Part shown: one piece after another, positions 17,850 through 25,391 of the stretch
Position numbering within the stretch: the first letter of the stretch is position 1
Layout of the letters: every line of letters starts with the position of its first letter
Assembly (NCBI RefSeq): GCF_013407835.1
Contig: NZ_JACCBI010000001.1
Coordinates: 124,001-188,000 of the forward strand
Source of the DNA: Agromyces atrinae
GTDB taxonomy: Bacteria; Actinomycetota; Actinomycetes; Actinomycetales; Microbacteriaceae
Direction: 5' to 3'
Length of the DNA: 64,000 nucleotides
Position numbers and translations under genes: made by a program
The notes under the pieces: model-generated
Told to the model about the DNA's origin: nothing
The model's database searches: none
Seen by the model: the letters and a program-made list of their open reading frames with translations, nothing else

Positions 17850-19606
17850 GCCCGTCCGACTGGCTGAGCCGGGTCGTCACGTTCGACTCGAACAAGCCAG
17901 GCATCCGTCAGCTCGCTTCCGTCCTCGGGATCCTGCTGTCGCTCCTCGCGATCCTCGTCGTGCCGTCCGCGCGCATCAGTGCGCCGTTCTACGCGTGGTC
18001 GGGTGTCGCGCTCGTGCTCGTGCTCGGTGTCGTGGCCTACCTCGTGCCGTGGGATCGCATCGCGTCGACCTGGGTGCTCGTCATCCCCCTCGGCACGATG
18101 CTCGGCTTCGGCCTCTTCCGCACAGGCACGGGCGGTGCGACGTCGATGTTCGGCGCGCTCATCATCCTGCCCGTCGTCTGGATCGCGGCCGAGGAGGGCC
18201 GCCGCTACATCTGGATCGCGGCGCTCGCGACGAATGCGGCGCTCCTCCTGCCCTATTTCGTCGGTGAGGCGTCGTGGTACGACGGTCAGGTCATCCGCGG
18301 GTACTTCGCACCGATCGTCTATCTCGTCGTGGCCGCCGTCATCAACGAGCTCGCCCACCGGGCGCGCGTGCAGCTCGCCGCGATGCGCCAGCTCGCCGAG
18401 GAGCGGTCACGGCGCCTGCTCGAGAGCGAGAAGAGTGCGGGAGTGCTGCGCCGAACGCAAGAGCGGCTGCGGGCGTCAGAGGACTTCAACAAGAGCGTCT
18501 GGGCGGCGGCGATCCACGAAGCCGTCATCGTGACCGACCTGAGCGGCGGCATCGTCGCGTGGGGCCCGGGAGCAGCGGCGATGCTCGGGCCCGTCGCCGA
18601 GTCGACGGAGGGCACGCGCTCGCTCGTCGACTTCATCGACCGAGAGCGACTGCTCGCGGCGCACGGCCTCACCGATTGTCCTGACGAGCAGGACTCGGAG
18701 ACGATCTTCACGCGCTTCGTCGAGGCCACCGAGCGATCGGGCGGGTCGACGTCGGAGCTCGGACTCGTCACCGTCGACGGCGTCGTCGTGCCCGTCCACA
18801 TCTCGTGCTCACCGCGTCGCTCGGGCGACGGCACGCAGGTCGGTCACATCTTCATCGCGGCCGACATCACCCAGGCGAACGAGGTCGCGCGCCTCAAGGA
18901 CGAGTTCGTCGGCATGATCTCGCACGAGCTGCGCACGCCGCTCAGCTCGATCCTCGGCTACATCGAGCTCGTCCGCGACGATGAGGCCCCGCTCACCGAC
19001 GAGCAGCTCCACTACCTCGGCGTCGCGGAGCGGAACGCCCACCGCCTGCTCGACCTCGTCGGCGACCTGCTCTTTGCCGCGCAGGTCGAGGCGGGCAAGT
19101 TCCCCCTCGAACTGACGACCGTGGATGTCGGCGCGATCGTCACCGCCTCGGCGGAGTCCGCCGTTCCCGTCGCGCAGCGCTCGAACATCGCCGTCCACGT
19201 CGAGATCGACGATTCCGATCTCGACGTCCACGGCGATGCGACGCGCCTCGGCCAGGCGTACGACAACCTGCTCTCGAATGCGATCAAGTTCACCCCGGCC
19301 GGCGGCTCCGTGACGATCCGCGCGGTACGCGAGCACTCGGAGATCGTCGTCGAGATCGTCGACACCGGCATGGGCATCCCCGCCGACGAGATGGACAAGC
19401 TCTTCACGCGTTTCTTCCGGTCGACGACCTCGACGCGTCAGGCCGTGCAGGGCGTCGGTCTCGGCCTCAACATCACGAAGGCCATCGTCGCGGCTCACCG
19501 CGGCACGCTCGGAGCCTCGAGCATCGAGGGCGAGGGCACGACGTTCGAGATCCGCCTGCCCGTGGCGTCGGACGAACCCGCACCGGAGGCCGTCGCCGGC
19601 GTGTGA
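17846..19606 (+). CDS. Membrane sensor histidine kinase with PAS-like domain
   Basis: 586 residues, GTG overlapping the upstream stop (GTGA). The N-terminal 165 residues contain five or six hydrophobic helices with little extracellular sequence, so the sensed signal is probably in or near the membrane. A helical linker, a PAS-like segment (about 205-330), HisKA with His360 in GMISHELRTPLSS and a HATPase_c domain follow (NLLSNAIKFTP, DTGMGIPADEMDKLF, GVGLGLNITKAI, GEGTTFEIRLP). It should phosphorylate one or both receivers encoded just upstream; two receivers with one kinase suggests branching or a phosphate sink. Confidence 0.92.
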   Translation: MSPSDWLSRVVTFDSNKPGIRQLASVLGILLSLLAILVVPSARISAPFYAWSGVALVLVLGVVAYLVPWDRIASTWVLVIPLGTMLGFGLFRTGTGGATSMFGALIILPVVWIAAEEGRRYIWIAALATNAALLLPYFVGEASWYDGQVIRGYFAPIVYLVVAAVINELAHRARVQLAAMRQLAEERSRRLLESEKSAGVLRRTQERLRASEDFNKSVWAAAIHEAVIVTDLSGGIVAWGPGAAAMLGPVAESTEGTRSLVDFIDRERLLAAHGLTDCPDEQDSETIFTRFVEATERSGGSTSELGLVTVDGVVVPVHISCSPRRSGDGTQVGHIFIAADITQANEVARLKDEFVGMISHELRTPLSSILGYIELVRDDEAPLTDEQLHYLGVAERNAHRLLDLVGDLLFAAQVEAGKFPLELTTVDVGAIVTASAESAVPVAQRSNIAVHVEIDDSDLDVHGDATRLGQAYDNLLSNAIKFTPAGGSVTIRAVREHSEIVVEIVDTGMGIPADEMDKLFTRFFRSTTSTRQAVQGVGLGLNITKAIVAAHRGTLGASSIEGEGTTFEIRLPVASDEPAPEAVAGV

Positions 19607-19634
19607 CGTCGCCCACCGGCATCCGTCGCCGGTC

Positions 19635-20639
19635 TCAGCCGATGCGCCTCGTCGACGCCCGCTCGATGAGCTGGGGGATCGAGGGTGCGATCGTCGGGCT
19701 CTCGCCGTTGATGCGCGCGAGGAGGGCGGCGAGCATGCCCTCGCCGATCTGCTGGAAGTCCTGACGCATCGTCGTGAGGGGCGGCGCGAGGTAGGCCGAC
19801 TCGGGGATGTCGTCGAAGCCGACGATGCTCACGTCGCCGGGAACCGTGCGGCCGCGTTCCGTGAGCGCGTGGATGAGGCCGACCGACATCTGGTCGTTCG
19901 AGACGAACACCGCGGTGAGGCGGTCGAGGTCGCACTCGGCGCCGAAGCGGTAGCCCGACGACGGGGTCCAGTCGCCGTCGCCGATGATCTGACCCGAGAG
20001 GCCGCGCTCCGACAGCTCGTCGCGCCAGCCCCGGGAGCGTTCGCGCGAATCGACCGAATCGCTCGGGCCGGCGAGGTGGGCGATGTCGCGGTGGCCGAGT
20101 TCGGCGAGGTGGGCGACGGCGCGGCGGGCTCCCGCGTACTGGTCGGCTCCCACGGTCGTGATTCCGGGGCGGGATGTCGCTTCGAGGGCCACGAGGGGGA
20201 TCGTGAGCTCCATGCCGGCGACGATGTCGACGGTGCCCTGGTGAGCCGTGATGACGGCGATGCCCTCGACGTTCTGGCGGAGGAACGCCCCGATCGCCGT
20301 GCGGATCGAGTTGGGCTCGCTGTCGATCATGTTCGCCGTGAACACCGACCACGAGGCGTGGCGGGCGGCGGCGTTGAAGTAGAGGAGCGTCGTCGACGGT
20401 CCGAACTCCGGCCCGCCGGTCGCGATGAGCCCGATCGTGCGCGAACGGCGCGTGACGAGCGCGCGAGCGGCCGGTGAGGGCACGTAGCGGAGCTTCTTGA
20501 TCGCGTCTTCGACGCGCTGCCGCGTCGACGGGCGCACGTTCGGCAGGTTGTTGAGCACCCGCGAGACGGTCTGGTGCGAGACGCCGGCGAGGCGCGCGAC
20601 ATCGAAGATCGTCGACTGACGCGGCGTCTCCTCGGTCAC
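19635..20639 (-). CDS. LacI-family transcriptional repressor of the sugar locus
   Basis: 334 residues from the GTG at 20639, which has GAGGGG five bases upstream. The N-terminal helix-turn-helix is classic LacI (IFDVARLAGVSHQTVSRVLNN, where VSxxTVSRVLN is the signature), and a sugar-binding periplasmic-fold domain follows, with VEGIAVITAHQ, HRDIAHLAGP and SIVGFDDIPESAYLAPPLTT. It probably binds the three TGTTAGSSWTCACA sites in the divergent region near 22.4-22.7 kb and is released by an imported pentose or its derivative. It lies 145 bases downstream of the minus-strand ATPase gene in the same direction, so autoregulation through that transcript is possible. Confidence 0.9.
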   Translation of the reverse strand: MTEETPRQSTIFDVARLAGVSHQTVSRVLNNLPNVRPSTRQRVEDAIKKLRYVPSPAARALVTRRSRTIGLIATGGPEFGPSTTLLYFNAAARHASWSVFTANMIDSEPNSIRTAIGAFLRQNVEGIAVITAHQGTVDIVAGMELTIPLVALEATSRPGITTVGADQYAGARRAVAHLAELGHRDIAHLAGPSDSVDSRERSRGWRDELSERGLSGQIIGDGDWTPSSGYRFGAECDLDRLTAVFVSNDQMSVGLIHALTERGRTVPGDVSIVGFDDIPESAYLAPPLTTMRQDFQQIGEGMLAALLARINGESPTIAPSIPQLIERASTRRIG

Positions 20640-20784
20640 GGTGTCCCCTCGTTCGGCGATCCGCCACATACGTCGCCGACGACGGTCACCGCGCGTCGAG
20701 CGGCCCCCGGTGCCGAATCGTGCATCGAATCGAACTGTAGTCGAGGGAGCGCTCTATGGTGTTTCACGCGCACGGCCCGCCGCG

Positions 20785-22338
20785 TCAGAGGGCATCCCCC
20801 CGATCGGGCGCATCGTCGACTCCGGCGATGACGGCGAGGAGCCGGTCGACCGTGAGGTCGTGGTTGGCGATATCGCCGACCTTGACGCGTTCCCGGAGGA
20901 TCGCGACGCGGTTGCTGATGCGCAGCACCTCCTCGAGCTCGGCCGAGATGAAGATCACCGCGAGCCCGTTCTCGGCGAGGTCGGAGACGAGCTTCTGGAT
21001 CTCGGCCTTCGCACCGATGTCGATGCCGCGTGTCGGCTCGTCGAGCACGATGAGTCGCGGGGCCGTCGCGAGCCAGCGCGAGAGCAGGACCTTCTGCTGG
21101 TTGCCGCCCGAGAGGTTCCGTACGAGCGTCTCGGGGTCGGTCGGCCGGATGTTCATCGCCTGGATGTAGCTCGCGGCGAGCTCGTCCTGCCTCCGGCGGG
21201 GGATCGGCCGGAACCAGCCGAGGTCGGCCTGCAGCGCCAGGGTGATGTTCTCCCGCACGCTCAGGTCGCCGATGATCCCTTCCGTTCGGCGGTCCTCGGA
21301 CGCATAGGCGATGCGGTTCTTGAGCGCGCCGTGGGGGCTGCCGAGGCGGCGACGGATGCCGTCGATGAGGAGTGACCCCGAGTCGGGGGTGTCGGTGCCG
21401 GCGATGAGGCGTGCGAGCTCCGTGCGACCCGAACCGAGGAGGCCCGCGATGCCCACGATCTCACCCTCGTAGACCGAGAGGTCGAAGGGTTCGATGCCGC
21501 CCGCGCGACTCAGGCCGATCGCCTGCACGAGTGGCGTCTCGTCGCCGAGGTCGTCCTCGAGGCCGCTCTCTTCCGTGTGCGCGTGCAGCTCGTCGAGCAT
21601 CGAGAGCTTGTTGCCGACCATCTTCTGCACGAGGTCGATCCGCAGGAGCTCATCGGTCAGGTACTCGCCGACGAGGCGGCCGTCGCGGAGCACGGTCAGG
21701 CGATCGGAGATCTCGTAGACCTGGTCGAGGAAATGCGAGATGAAGAGGATCGCGACGCCGGCCTTCTTGAGGCGTGTGATCGCGCGAAAGAGCTCGGTGA
21801 CCTCGTCGTTGTCGAGGCTCGACGTGGGCTCGTCGAGGATGAGCACGCGGGCGTTGACCGCCGTCGCGCGGGCGATGGCGACGAGCTGCTGGACGGCGGG
21901 GGAGTGGTCGCCGAGCGACGATGCGGGATCGATGTCGAGTCCGAGGGCGGCGAGGCTCTCGGCGGCGAGGCGGCGGGTCTCCTTCCAGTCGATCCCCGTG
22001 AAGCGGTGTCGCGCCTCTCGGCCGAGCATGACGTTCTCGGCGACGGTGAGGTTCGGGAGGAGGTTGACCTCCTGGTAGACGGTCGAGATTCCGGCGTCCT
22101 GGGCGTCCGACGGCGTGTGGAAGTCGACGGCGGTGCCGTCGATCTCGATCGTGCCGTGGTCGATGCGGTGCACGCCTGTGAGCGCCTTGATGAGCGTCGA
22201 CTTGCCGGCGCCGTTCTCTCCCATGAGCGAGTGGACCTCGCCGGGGAACATCCGGAAGTCGACTCCGTCGAGCGCGACGACTCCGGGGAACTCGACTCCG
22301 ATCCCCGTCATCGACACGAGGGGTCGCGCGGCGCTCAC
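20785..22338 (-). CDS. Second sugar ABC transporter ATPase (dual domain), without its own permeases
   Basis: 517 residues, GTG start with GGAG seven bases upstream. Two fused ABC domains, as in RbsA/AraG/YtfR. The first has Walker A GENGAGKST and LILDEPTSSLD. The second has the degenerate Walker A GLLGSGRTEL, the signature LSGGNQQKVLLSRWL and VLDEPTRGIDIGAK. It aligns along its length with the ATPase at 23865-25391, sharing blocks such as FPGEVH-LMGENGAGKSTLI and AILF-SHFLDQVY. No permease or binding-protein gene accompanies it on this strand. It may be an alternative ATPase for the plus-strand importer, or the remnant of a second importer. Its start overlaps the stop of a short leader frame. 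Confidence 0.9.
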   Translation of the reverse strand: MSAARPLVSMTGIGVEFPGVVALDGVDFRMFPGEVHSLMGENGAGKSTLIKALTGVHRIDHGTIEIDGTAVDFHTPSDAQDAGISTVYQEVNLLPNLTVAENVMLGREARHRFTGIDWKETRRLAAESLAALGLDIDPASSLGDHSPAVQQLVAIARATAVNARVLILDEPTSSLDNDEVTELFRAITRLKKAGVAILFISHFLDQVYEISDRLTVLRDGRLVGEYLTDELLRIDLVQKMVGNKLSMLDELHAHTEESGLEDDLGDETPLVQAIGLSRAGGIEPFDLSVYEGEIVGIAGLLGSGRTELARLIAGTDTPDSGSLLIDGIRRRLGSPHGALKNRIAYASEDRRTEGIIGDLSVRENITLALQADLGWFRPIPRRRQDELAASYIQAMNIRPTDPETLVRNLSGGNQQKVLLSRWLATAPRLIVLDEPTRGIDIGAKAEIQKLVSDLAENGLAVIFISAELEEVLRISNRVAILRERVKVGDIANHDLTVDRLLAVIAGVDDAPDRGDAL

Positions 22339-22394
22339 CCGATGCTCCGCCGCTGCGCGGGGCGCGGGGGCGTCATGCCGTGGCTCTCATCCAC
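22335..22394 (-). CDS. Putative 19-residue leader peptide coupled to the ATPase gene
   Basis: A near-perfect ribosome site AAGGAGG (minus strand of 22403-22409) lies eight bases before a GTG at 22394. The frame (VDESHGMTPPRPAQRRSIG) ends in a TGA that overlaps the GTG of the ABC ATPase by three bases. This is the strongest Shine-Dalgarno match in the control region, yet it does not serve the ATPase start directly, which has a weaker GGAG. Translation of the leader would deliver ribosomes to the ATPase start. The frame could be extended upstream, but only the part after the ribosome site is supported. Product function unknown. Confidence 0.5.
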   Translation of the reverse strand: MDESHGMTPPRPAQRRSIG

Positions 22395-22420
22395 TCGACG
22401 AACCTCCTTGTCCGTGAGAA

Positions 22421-22434
22421 TGTTAGGGTTCACA
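22421..22434 (+). promoter_or_regulatory. LacI-type operator, copy 1 (TGTTAGGGTTCACA)
   Basis: 14-base imperfect palindrome of the LacI-family type (TGTKA-N4-TMACA). Read in the direction of the minus-strand ATPase transcript it is TGTGAACCCTAACA, starting 17 bases after the -10 hexamer at 22451-22456, so bound repressor would block early elongation. Confidence 0.7.
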
Positions 22435-22450
22435 TCTTCCGATGGCAACC

Positions 22451-22456
22451 AGCGTA
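22451..22456 (-). promoter_or_regulatory. -10 hexamer TACGCT for the minus-strand ATPase transcript
   Basis: TACGCT on the minus strand, 16 bases before operator copy 1. No good -35 is visible. The predicted start is near 22444, giving a leader of about 50 bases before the leader-peptide GTG. Confidence 0.45.
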
Positions 22457-22542
22457 GTCGGCTCGTCGCGACCGGTAGGGCCGCTCCCCGCCCGGTGCGC
22501 CGCGGGGGAGACCGATCAGCGGGAGTCGCCGCCGACACGCTC

Positions 22543-22571
22543 TTGACAACCGGTGTGGGCACCATTATCGT
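22543..22571 (+). promoter_or_regulatory. Promoter of the sugar importer operon
   Basis: Perfect -35 TTGACA (22543-22548), a 17-base spacer, and -10 TATCGT (22566-22571). This is the best sigma-70-type promoter in the window. The start is predicted near 22578, followed at once by operator copy 2 and a 5' leader of about 170 bases that holds copy 3. Confidence 0.8.
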
Positions 22572-22586
22572 CGCGTCTGACGGAAA

Positions 22587-22600
22587 TGTGAAGGCTAACA
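22587..22600 (-). promoter_or_regulatory. LacI-type operator, copy 2 (minus strand TGTTAGCCTTCACA)
   Basis: Plus strand reads TGTGAAGGCTAACA. It lies 15 bases after the -10 hexamer, the mirror image of copy 1 relative to its own promoter, and matches copy 1 at 12 of 14 positions in transcript orientation. Confidence 0.75.
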
Positions 22601-22653
22601 ATTCGGTCCGAGGCTCCTCTCAGAGTTGATTGAGGGTTCACGCCACGGCGAGT

Positions 22654-22667
22654 TGTTAGCGATCACA
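22654..22667 (+). promoter_or_regulatory. LacI-type operator, copy 3 (TGTTAGCGATCACA)
   Basis: This copy has the central CG typical of LacI-family operators. It lies in the 5' leader of the importer transcript, 67 bases from copy 2 centre to centre, and could support DNA looping or a second roadblock. Confidence 0.7.
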
Positions 22668-22750
22668 CCTGTCATGCACCGAACCCCGTCCAGTTGGACG
22701 CATTCACGCTGCCGGACCACGCGTCGCGGCAGAGCTCAAGGAGGAGATCA

Positions 22751-23746
22751 ATGGCTAGGTCAGCACGCTTCCGGTCGATTGCGGGTATCGCACTCGCCGG
22801 AGCCATGGCACTCGGAATCACCGCATGCTCGTCGGGCGACTCGGGTGACGCGGGCGGAGGCGACGGCGAAGGCCTCGTCACCGTCGGCTTCGTCGCGGTC
22901 GGCCCCGAGGGCGGATGGCGCACCGCCAACGAGCAGAACATCCAGGACGCCTTCTCGACCGAGAACGGCTTCACGCTCAAGTACGCCCCCGCCACGAACG
23001 GCGACCAGAACTCGCAGATCACCGCGTTCACGTCGTTCATCGACGAGGGCGTCGACGCGATCCTGCTCTCGGCGACCGAGGCCACTGGCTGGGAGGACGT
23101 GCTCAAGCGTGCTCAGGAGGCCGAGATCCCCGTCGTGCTCCTCGACCGCGGCATCGAGCCGGACGACACGAGCCTCTACACGAGCCGTATCGCACCCGAC
23201 AACGTCGGCATCAGCACGTCGGCCGCCGAGTGGGCGAACGAGCAGTTCCCCGACGGCGCCAAGTACGTCGTCCTCGAAGGACCTCCCGGACTCTCGGTCG
23301 TCAACGACCGCAACAAGGGCTGGGACGCATCGATCGCCGACAACTTCACCAAGGTCGAGAGCCAGTCCGCGAACTGGTCGACGGAAGAGGCGAAGAGCGT
23401 CTTCGAGACGATCCTCAAGGCGAACAACAACGACATCCAGCTCGTCTTCGCACAGAACGACGAGATGGGGCTCGGCGCCGCGCTCGCCGTCGAAGAGGCG
23501 GGCCTCAAGCCCGGCACCGACGTGAAGATCATCACGATCGACGGAACGAAGGCCGCCCTCGAGGCGCTCGCCGCCGGTCGCCTGAGCTTCGTCGCCGAGT
23601 ACAACCCGCTCTTCGGTGAAGACGCGGTCTCGGTCGTCAACAAGGCCCTTGCGGGCGACACGGTCGAGTCGAGCATCGTCGTGGCGTCCACGACCTTCGA
23701 CTCGCCCGAGGCAGCGCAGACCGCGCTCCCCGACCGCAAGTTCTAG
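22751..23746 (+). CDS. Sugar-binding lipoprotein of a pentose/hexofuranose ABC importer
   Basis: 331 residues from the ATG at 22751, preceded by AAGGAGGAGATCA. An upstream TTG in frame at 22694 lacks a ribosome site and would bury the signal peptide. The lipobox GITAC gives a lipidated Cys26, followed by a Ser/Gly/Asp-rich linker. The periplasmic-binding fold (Peripla_BP_4 type) shows VGFVAVGPEGGWR, DAILLSATEATGWEDVL, IPVVLLDRGI and FAQNDEMGLGAALAVEEAG. The pattern is closest to YtfQ (galactofuranose) and related arabinose binders. The attached arabinan-type hydrolase downstream favours an arabinose-containing ligand. First gene of the operon, under the TTGACA promoter and operators 2 and 3. 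Confidence 0.9.
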   Translation: MARSARFRSIAGIALAGAMALGITACSSGDSGDAGGGDGEGLVTVGFVAVGPEGGWRTANEQNIQDAFSTENGFTLKYAPATNGDQNSQITAFTSFIDEGVDAILLSATEATGWEDVLKRAQEAEIPVVLLDRGIEPDDTSLYTSRIAPDNVGISTSAAEWANEQFPDGAKYVVLEGPPGLSVVNDRNKGWDASIADNFTKVESQSANWSTEEAKSVFETILKANNNDIQLVFAQNDEMGLGAALAVEEAGLKPGTDVKIITIDGTKAALEALAAGRLSFVAEYNPLFGEDAVSVVNKALAGDTVESSIVVASTTFDSPEAAQTALPDRKF

Positions 23747-23766
23747 TTCCTTTCCACCACACGTGT

Positions 23767-23796
23767 CCGTTCCCGGGGCGACACCCCCGGGAACGG
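23767..23796 (+). terminator. Intercistronic hairpin between binding protein and ATPase genes
   Basis: Stem CCGTTCCCGGGG (23767-23778) pairs perfectly with 23785-23796 across a six-base loop, without a T run. In ABC operons such hairpins typically protect the upstream message or partly stop transcription, so that the binding protein is made in excess over the membrane components. Confidence 0.6.
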
Positions 23797-23864
23797 GCGC
23801 GTGGAACGCGCGGCCCGGCCGCGCGGCCCGACGACGCCGGTACCGGCAGGACGATGAGGCAGCC

Positions 23865-25391
23865 ATGGCAGCGACAGCGCCGATCGTCGAGATGGAGGAC
23901 ATCTCGATCGAATTCCCCGGGGTCAAAGCACTCCAAGACGTGAACTTCCGCCTGTTCCCCGGCGAGGTCCACACTCTCATGGGGGAGAACGGCGCCGGAA
24001 AGTCGACGCTCATCAAGGCCCTCACCGGCGTCTACTCGATCGACTCGGGCACGATCAGCGTGTCGGGCTCCCCGATCAACTTCTCCGGAACGGCCGAGGC
24101 GCAGAACGCCGGCATCTCGACCGTGTACCAGGAGGTCAATCTCTGCGACAACCTCACCATCGGTGAGAACGTCATGCTCGGCCACGAGGTCCGTGGCCCC
24201 TTCGGCATCAACTGGCGGAAGACCCACGAGGCTGCGCACGACGCCCTCGTGAAGCTCGGCCTCGGTGCGCTCGACCCGCAGCAGCAGCTCTCGAGCATCT
24301 CGCTCGCGCTGCAGCAGCTCGTCGCCATCAGCCGCGCGATGGTCTCCGACTCGAAGGTGCTCATCCTCGACGAGCCCACCTCGAGCCTCGACGCCCACGA
24401 GGTCGAGGGCCTCTTCACCGTCATCCGTCACCTGCGCGACCAGGGTGTCGCGATCCTCTTCGTCTCCCACTTCCTCGACCAGGTCTACGCGATCAGCGAC
24501 CGGCTCACCGTGCTCCGCAACGGCGAGTTCGTGGGGGAGTACCTCACCGCCGACCTCACGCGCGCACAGCTCATCTCGAAGATGATCGGCAAGGACTTCG
24601 ACGCGCTCGCCTCGCTCGGATCGAACCGCGGCCGCGCCGACCACTCGAGCAGCGCCGCCTTCTACAGCGCGACGAACCTCGGCCGCAAGGGCTCCATCGA
24701 GCCCGTCGACATCGAGGTGCACCCCGGCGAGGTCGTCGGTCTCGCCGGCCTCCTCGGCTCGGGCCGCACCGAGCTCGGCCGCCTCATGTACGGCGCCGAC
24801 CGCCCCGACTCCGGCGAGGTCACGATCGGCGGCAAGCGCAGCGACGTGCACACCCCCGTCGCCGGCCTCGCCCGCAAGATCGCCTTCTCGACCGAGAACC
24901 GCCGCGACGAGGGCATCATCGGAGACCTCACCGTGCGCGAGAACCTCATCCTCGCCGTGCAGGCGCGGCGGGGCTGGGCCCGCCCCCTGTCGCGACGCGA
25001 GCAGTCGGCGCTCTGCGCCAAGTACCTCACCGAACTCAACGTGCGCCCGGCCGACCCCGAGCGCCCCATCAAGAACCTCTCGGGCGGAAACCAGCAGAAG
25101 GTGCTCCTCGGGCGCTGGCTCGCGACGAACCCCGAACTGCTCATCCTCGACGAGCCCACACGCGGCATCGACATCGGCGCGAAGGCCGAGATCCAGGAGA
25201 CGATCGCGACGCTCGCGGAGGACGGCATGGCCGTCGTCTTCATCTCCTCCGAGCTCGAAGAGGTCGTCCGGCTCAGCGAGAGGATCGTCGTGCTGAAGGA
25301 TCACCGCAAGATCGGCGAGATCATGAACGGACCGGACATCACCGCGGAGACCGTCGTCGACGTCATCGCCGCAGAAGGGACCAGCGAATGA
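23865..25391 (+). CDS. Sugar ABC transporter ATPase (dual domain, YtfR/RbsA type)
   Basis: 508 residues from the ATG at 23865, chosen because the sequence MAATAPIVEMEDISIEFPG starts the ABC domain; the frame stays open upstream through the hairpin but without a ribosome site. Domain 1 has GENGAGKST and LILDEPTSSLDAHEV. Domain 2 has the degenerate GLLGSGRTELG, LSGGNQQKVLLGRWL and ILDEPTRGIDIGAK. It energises sugar uptake with the two permeases that follow. Its stop overlaps the next ATG (ATGA). It is a close paralogue of the divergent ATPase at 20785-22338. Confidence 0.93.
   Translation: MAATAPIVEMEDISIEFPGVKALQDVNFRLFPGEVHTLMGENGAGKSTLIKALTGVYSIDSGTISVSGSPINFSGTAEAQNAGISTVYQEVNLCDNLTIGENVMLGHEVRGPFGINWRKTHEAAHDALVKLGLGALDPQQQLSSISLALQQLVAISRAMVSDSKVLILDEPTSSLDAHEVEGLFTVIRHLRDQGVAILFVSHFLDQVYAISDRLTVLRNGEFVGEYLTADLTRAQLISKMIGKDFDALASLGSNRGRADHSSSAAFYSATNLGRKGSIEPVDIEVHPGEVVGLAGLLGSGRTELGRLMYGADRPDSGEVTIGGKRSDVHTPVAGLARKIAFSTENRRDEGIIGDLTVRENLILAVQARRGWARPLSRREQSALCAKYLTELNVRPADPERPIKNLSGGNQQKVLLGRWLATNPELLILDEPTRGIDIGAKAEIQETIATLAEDGMAVVFISSELEEVVRLSERIVVLKDHRKIGEIMNGPDITAETVVDVIAAEGTSE

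Noticed and set aside
22335..22601. Full 88-codon frame upstream of the minus-strand ATPase as a protein gene.
   Set aside because: Its first part runs through the importer promoter and operators and lacks a ribosome site; only the last 19 codons behind AAGGAGG are supported.
22339..22750. Riboswitch or structured RNA in the long leader of the importer operon.
   Set aside because: I could not find a consistent set of paired elements matching a known class; the operators explain the regulation better.
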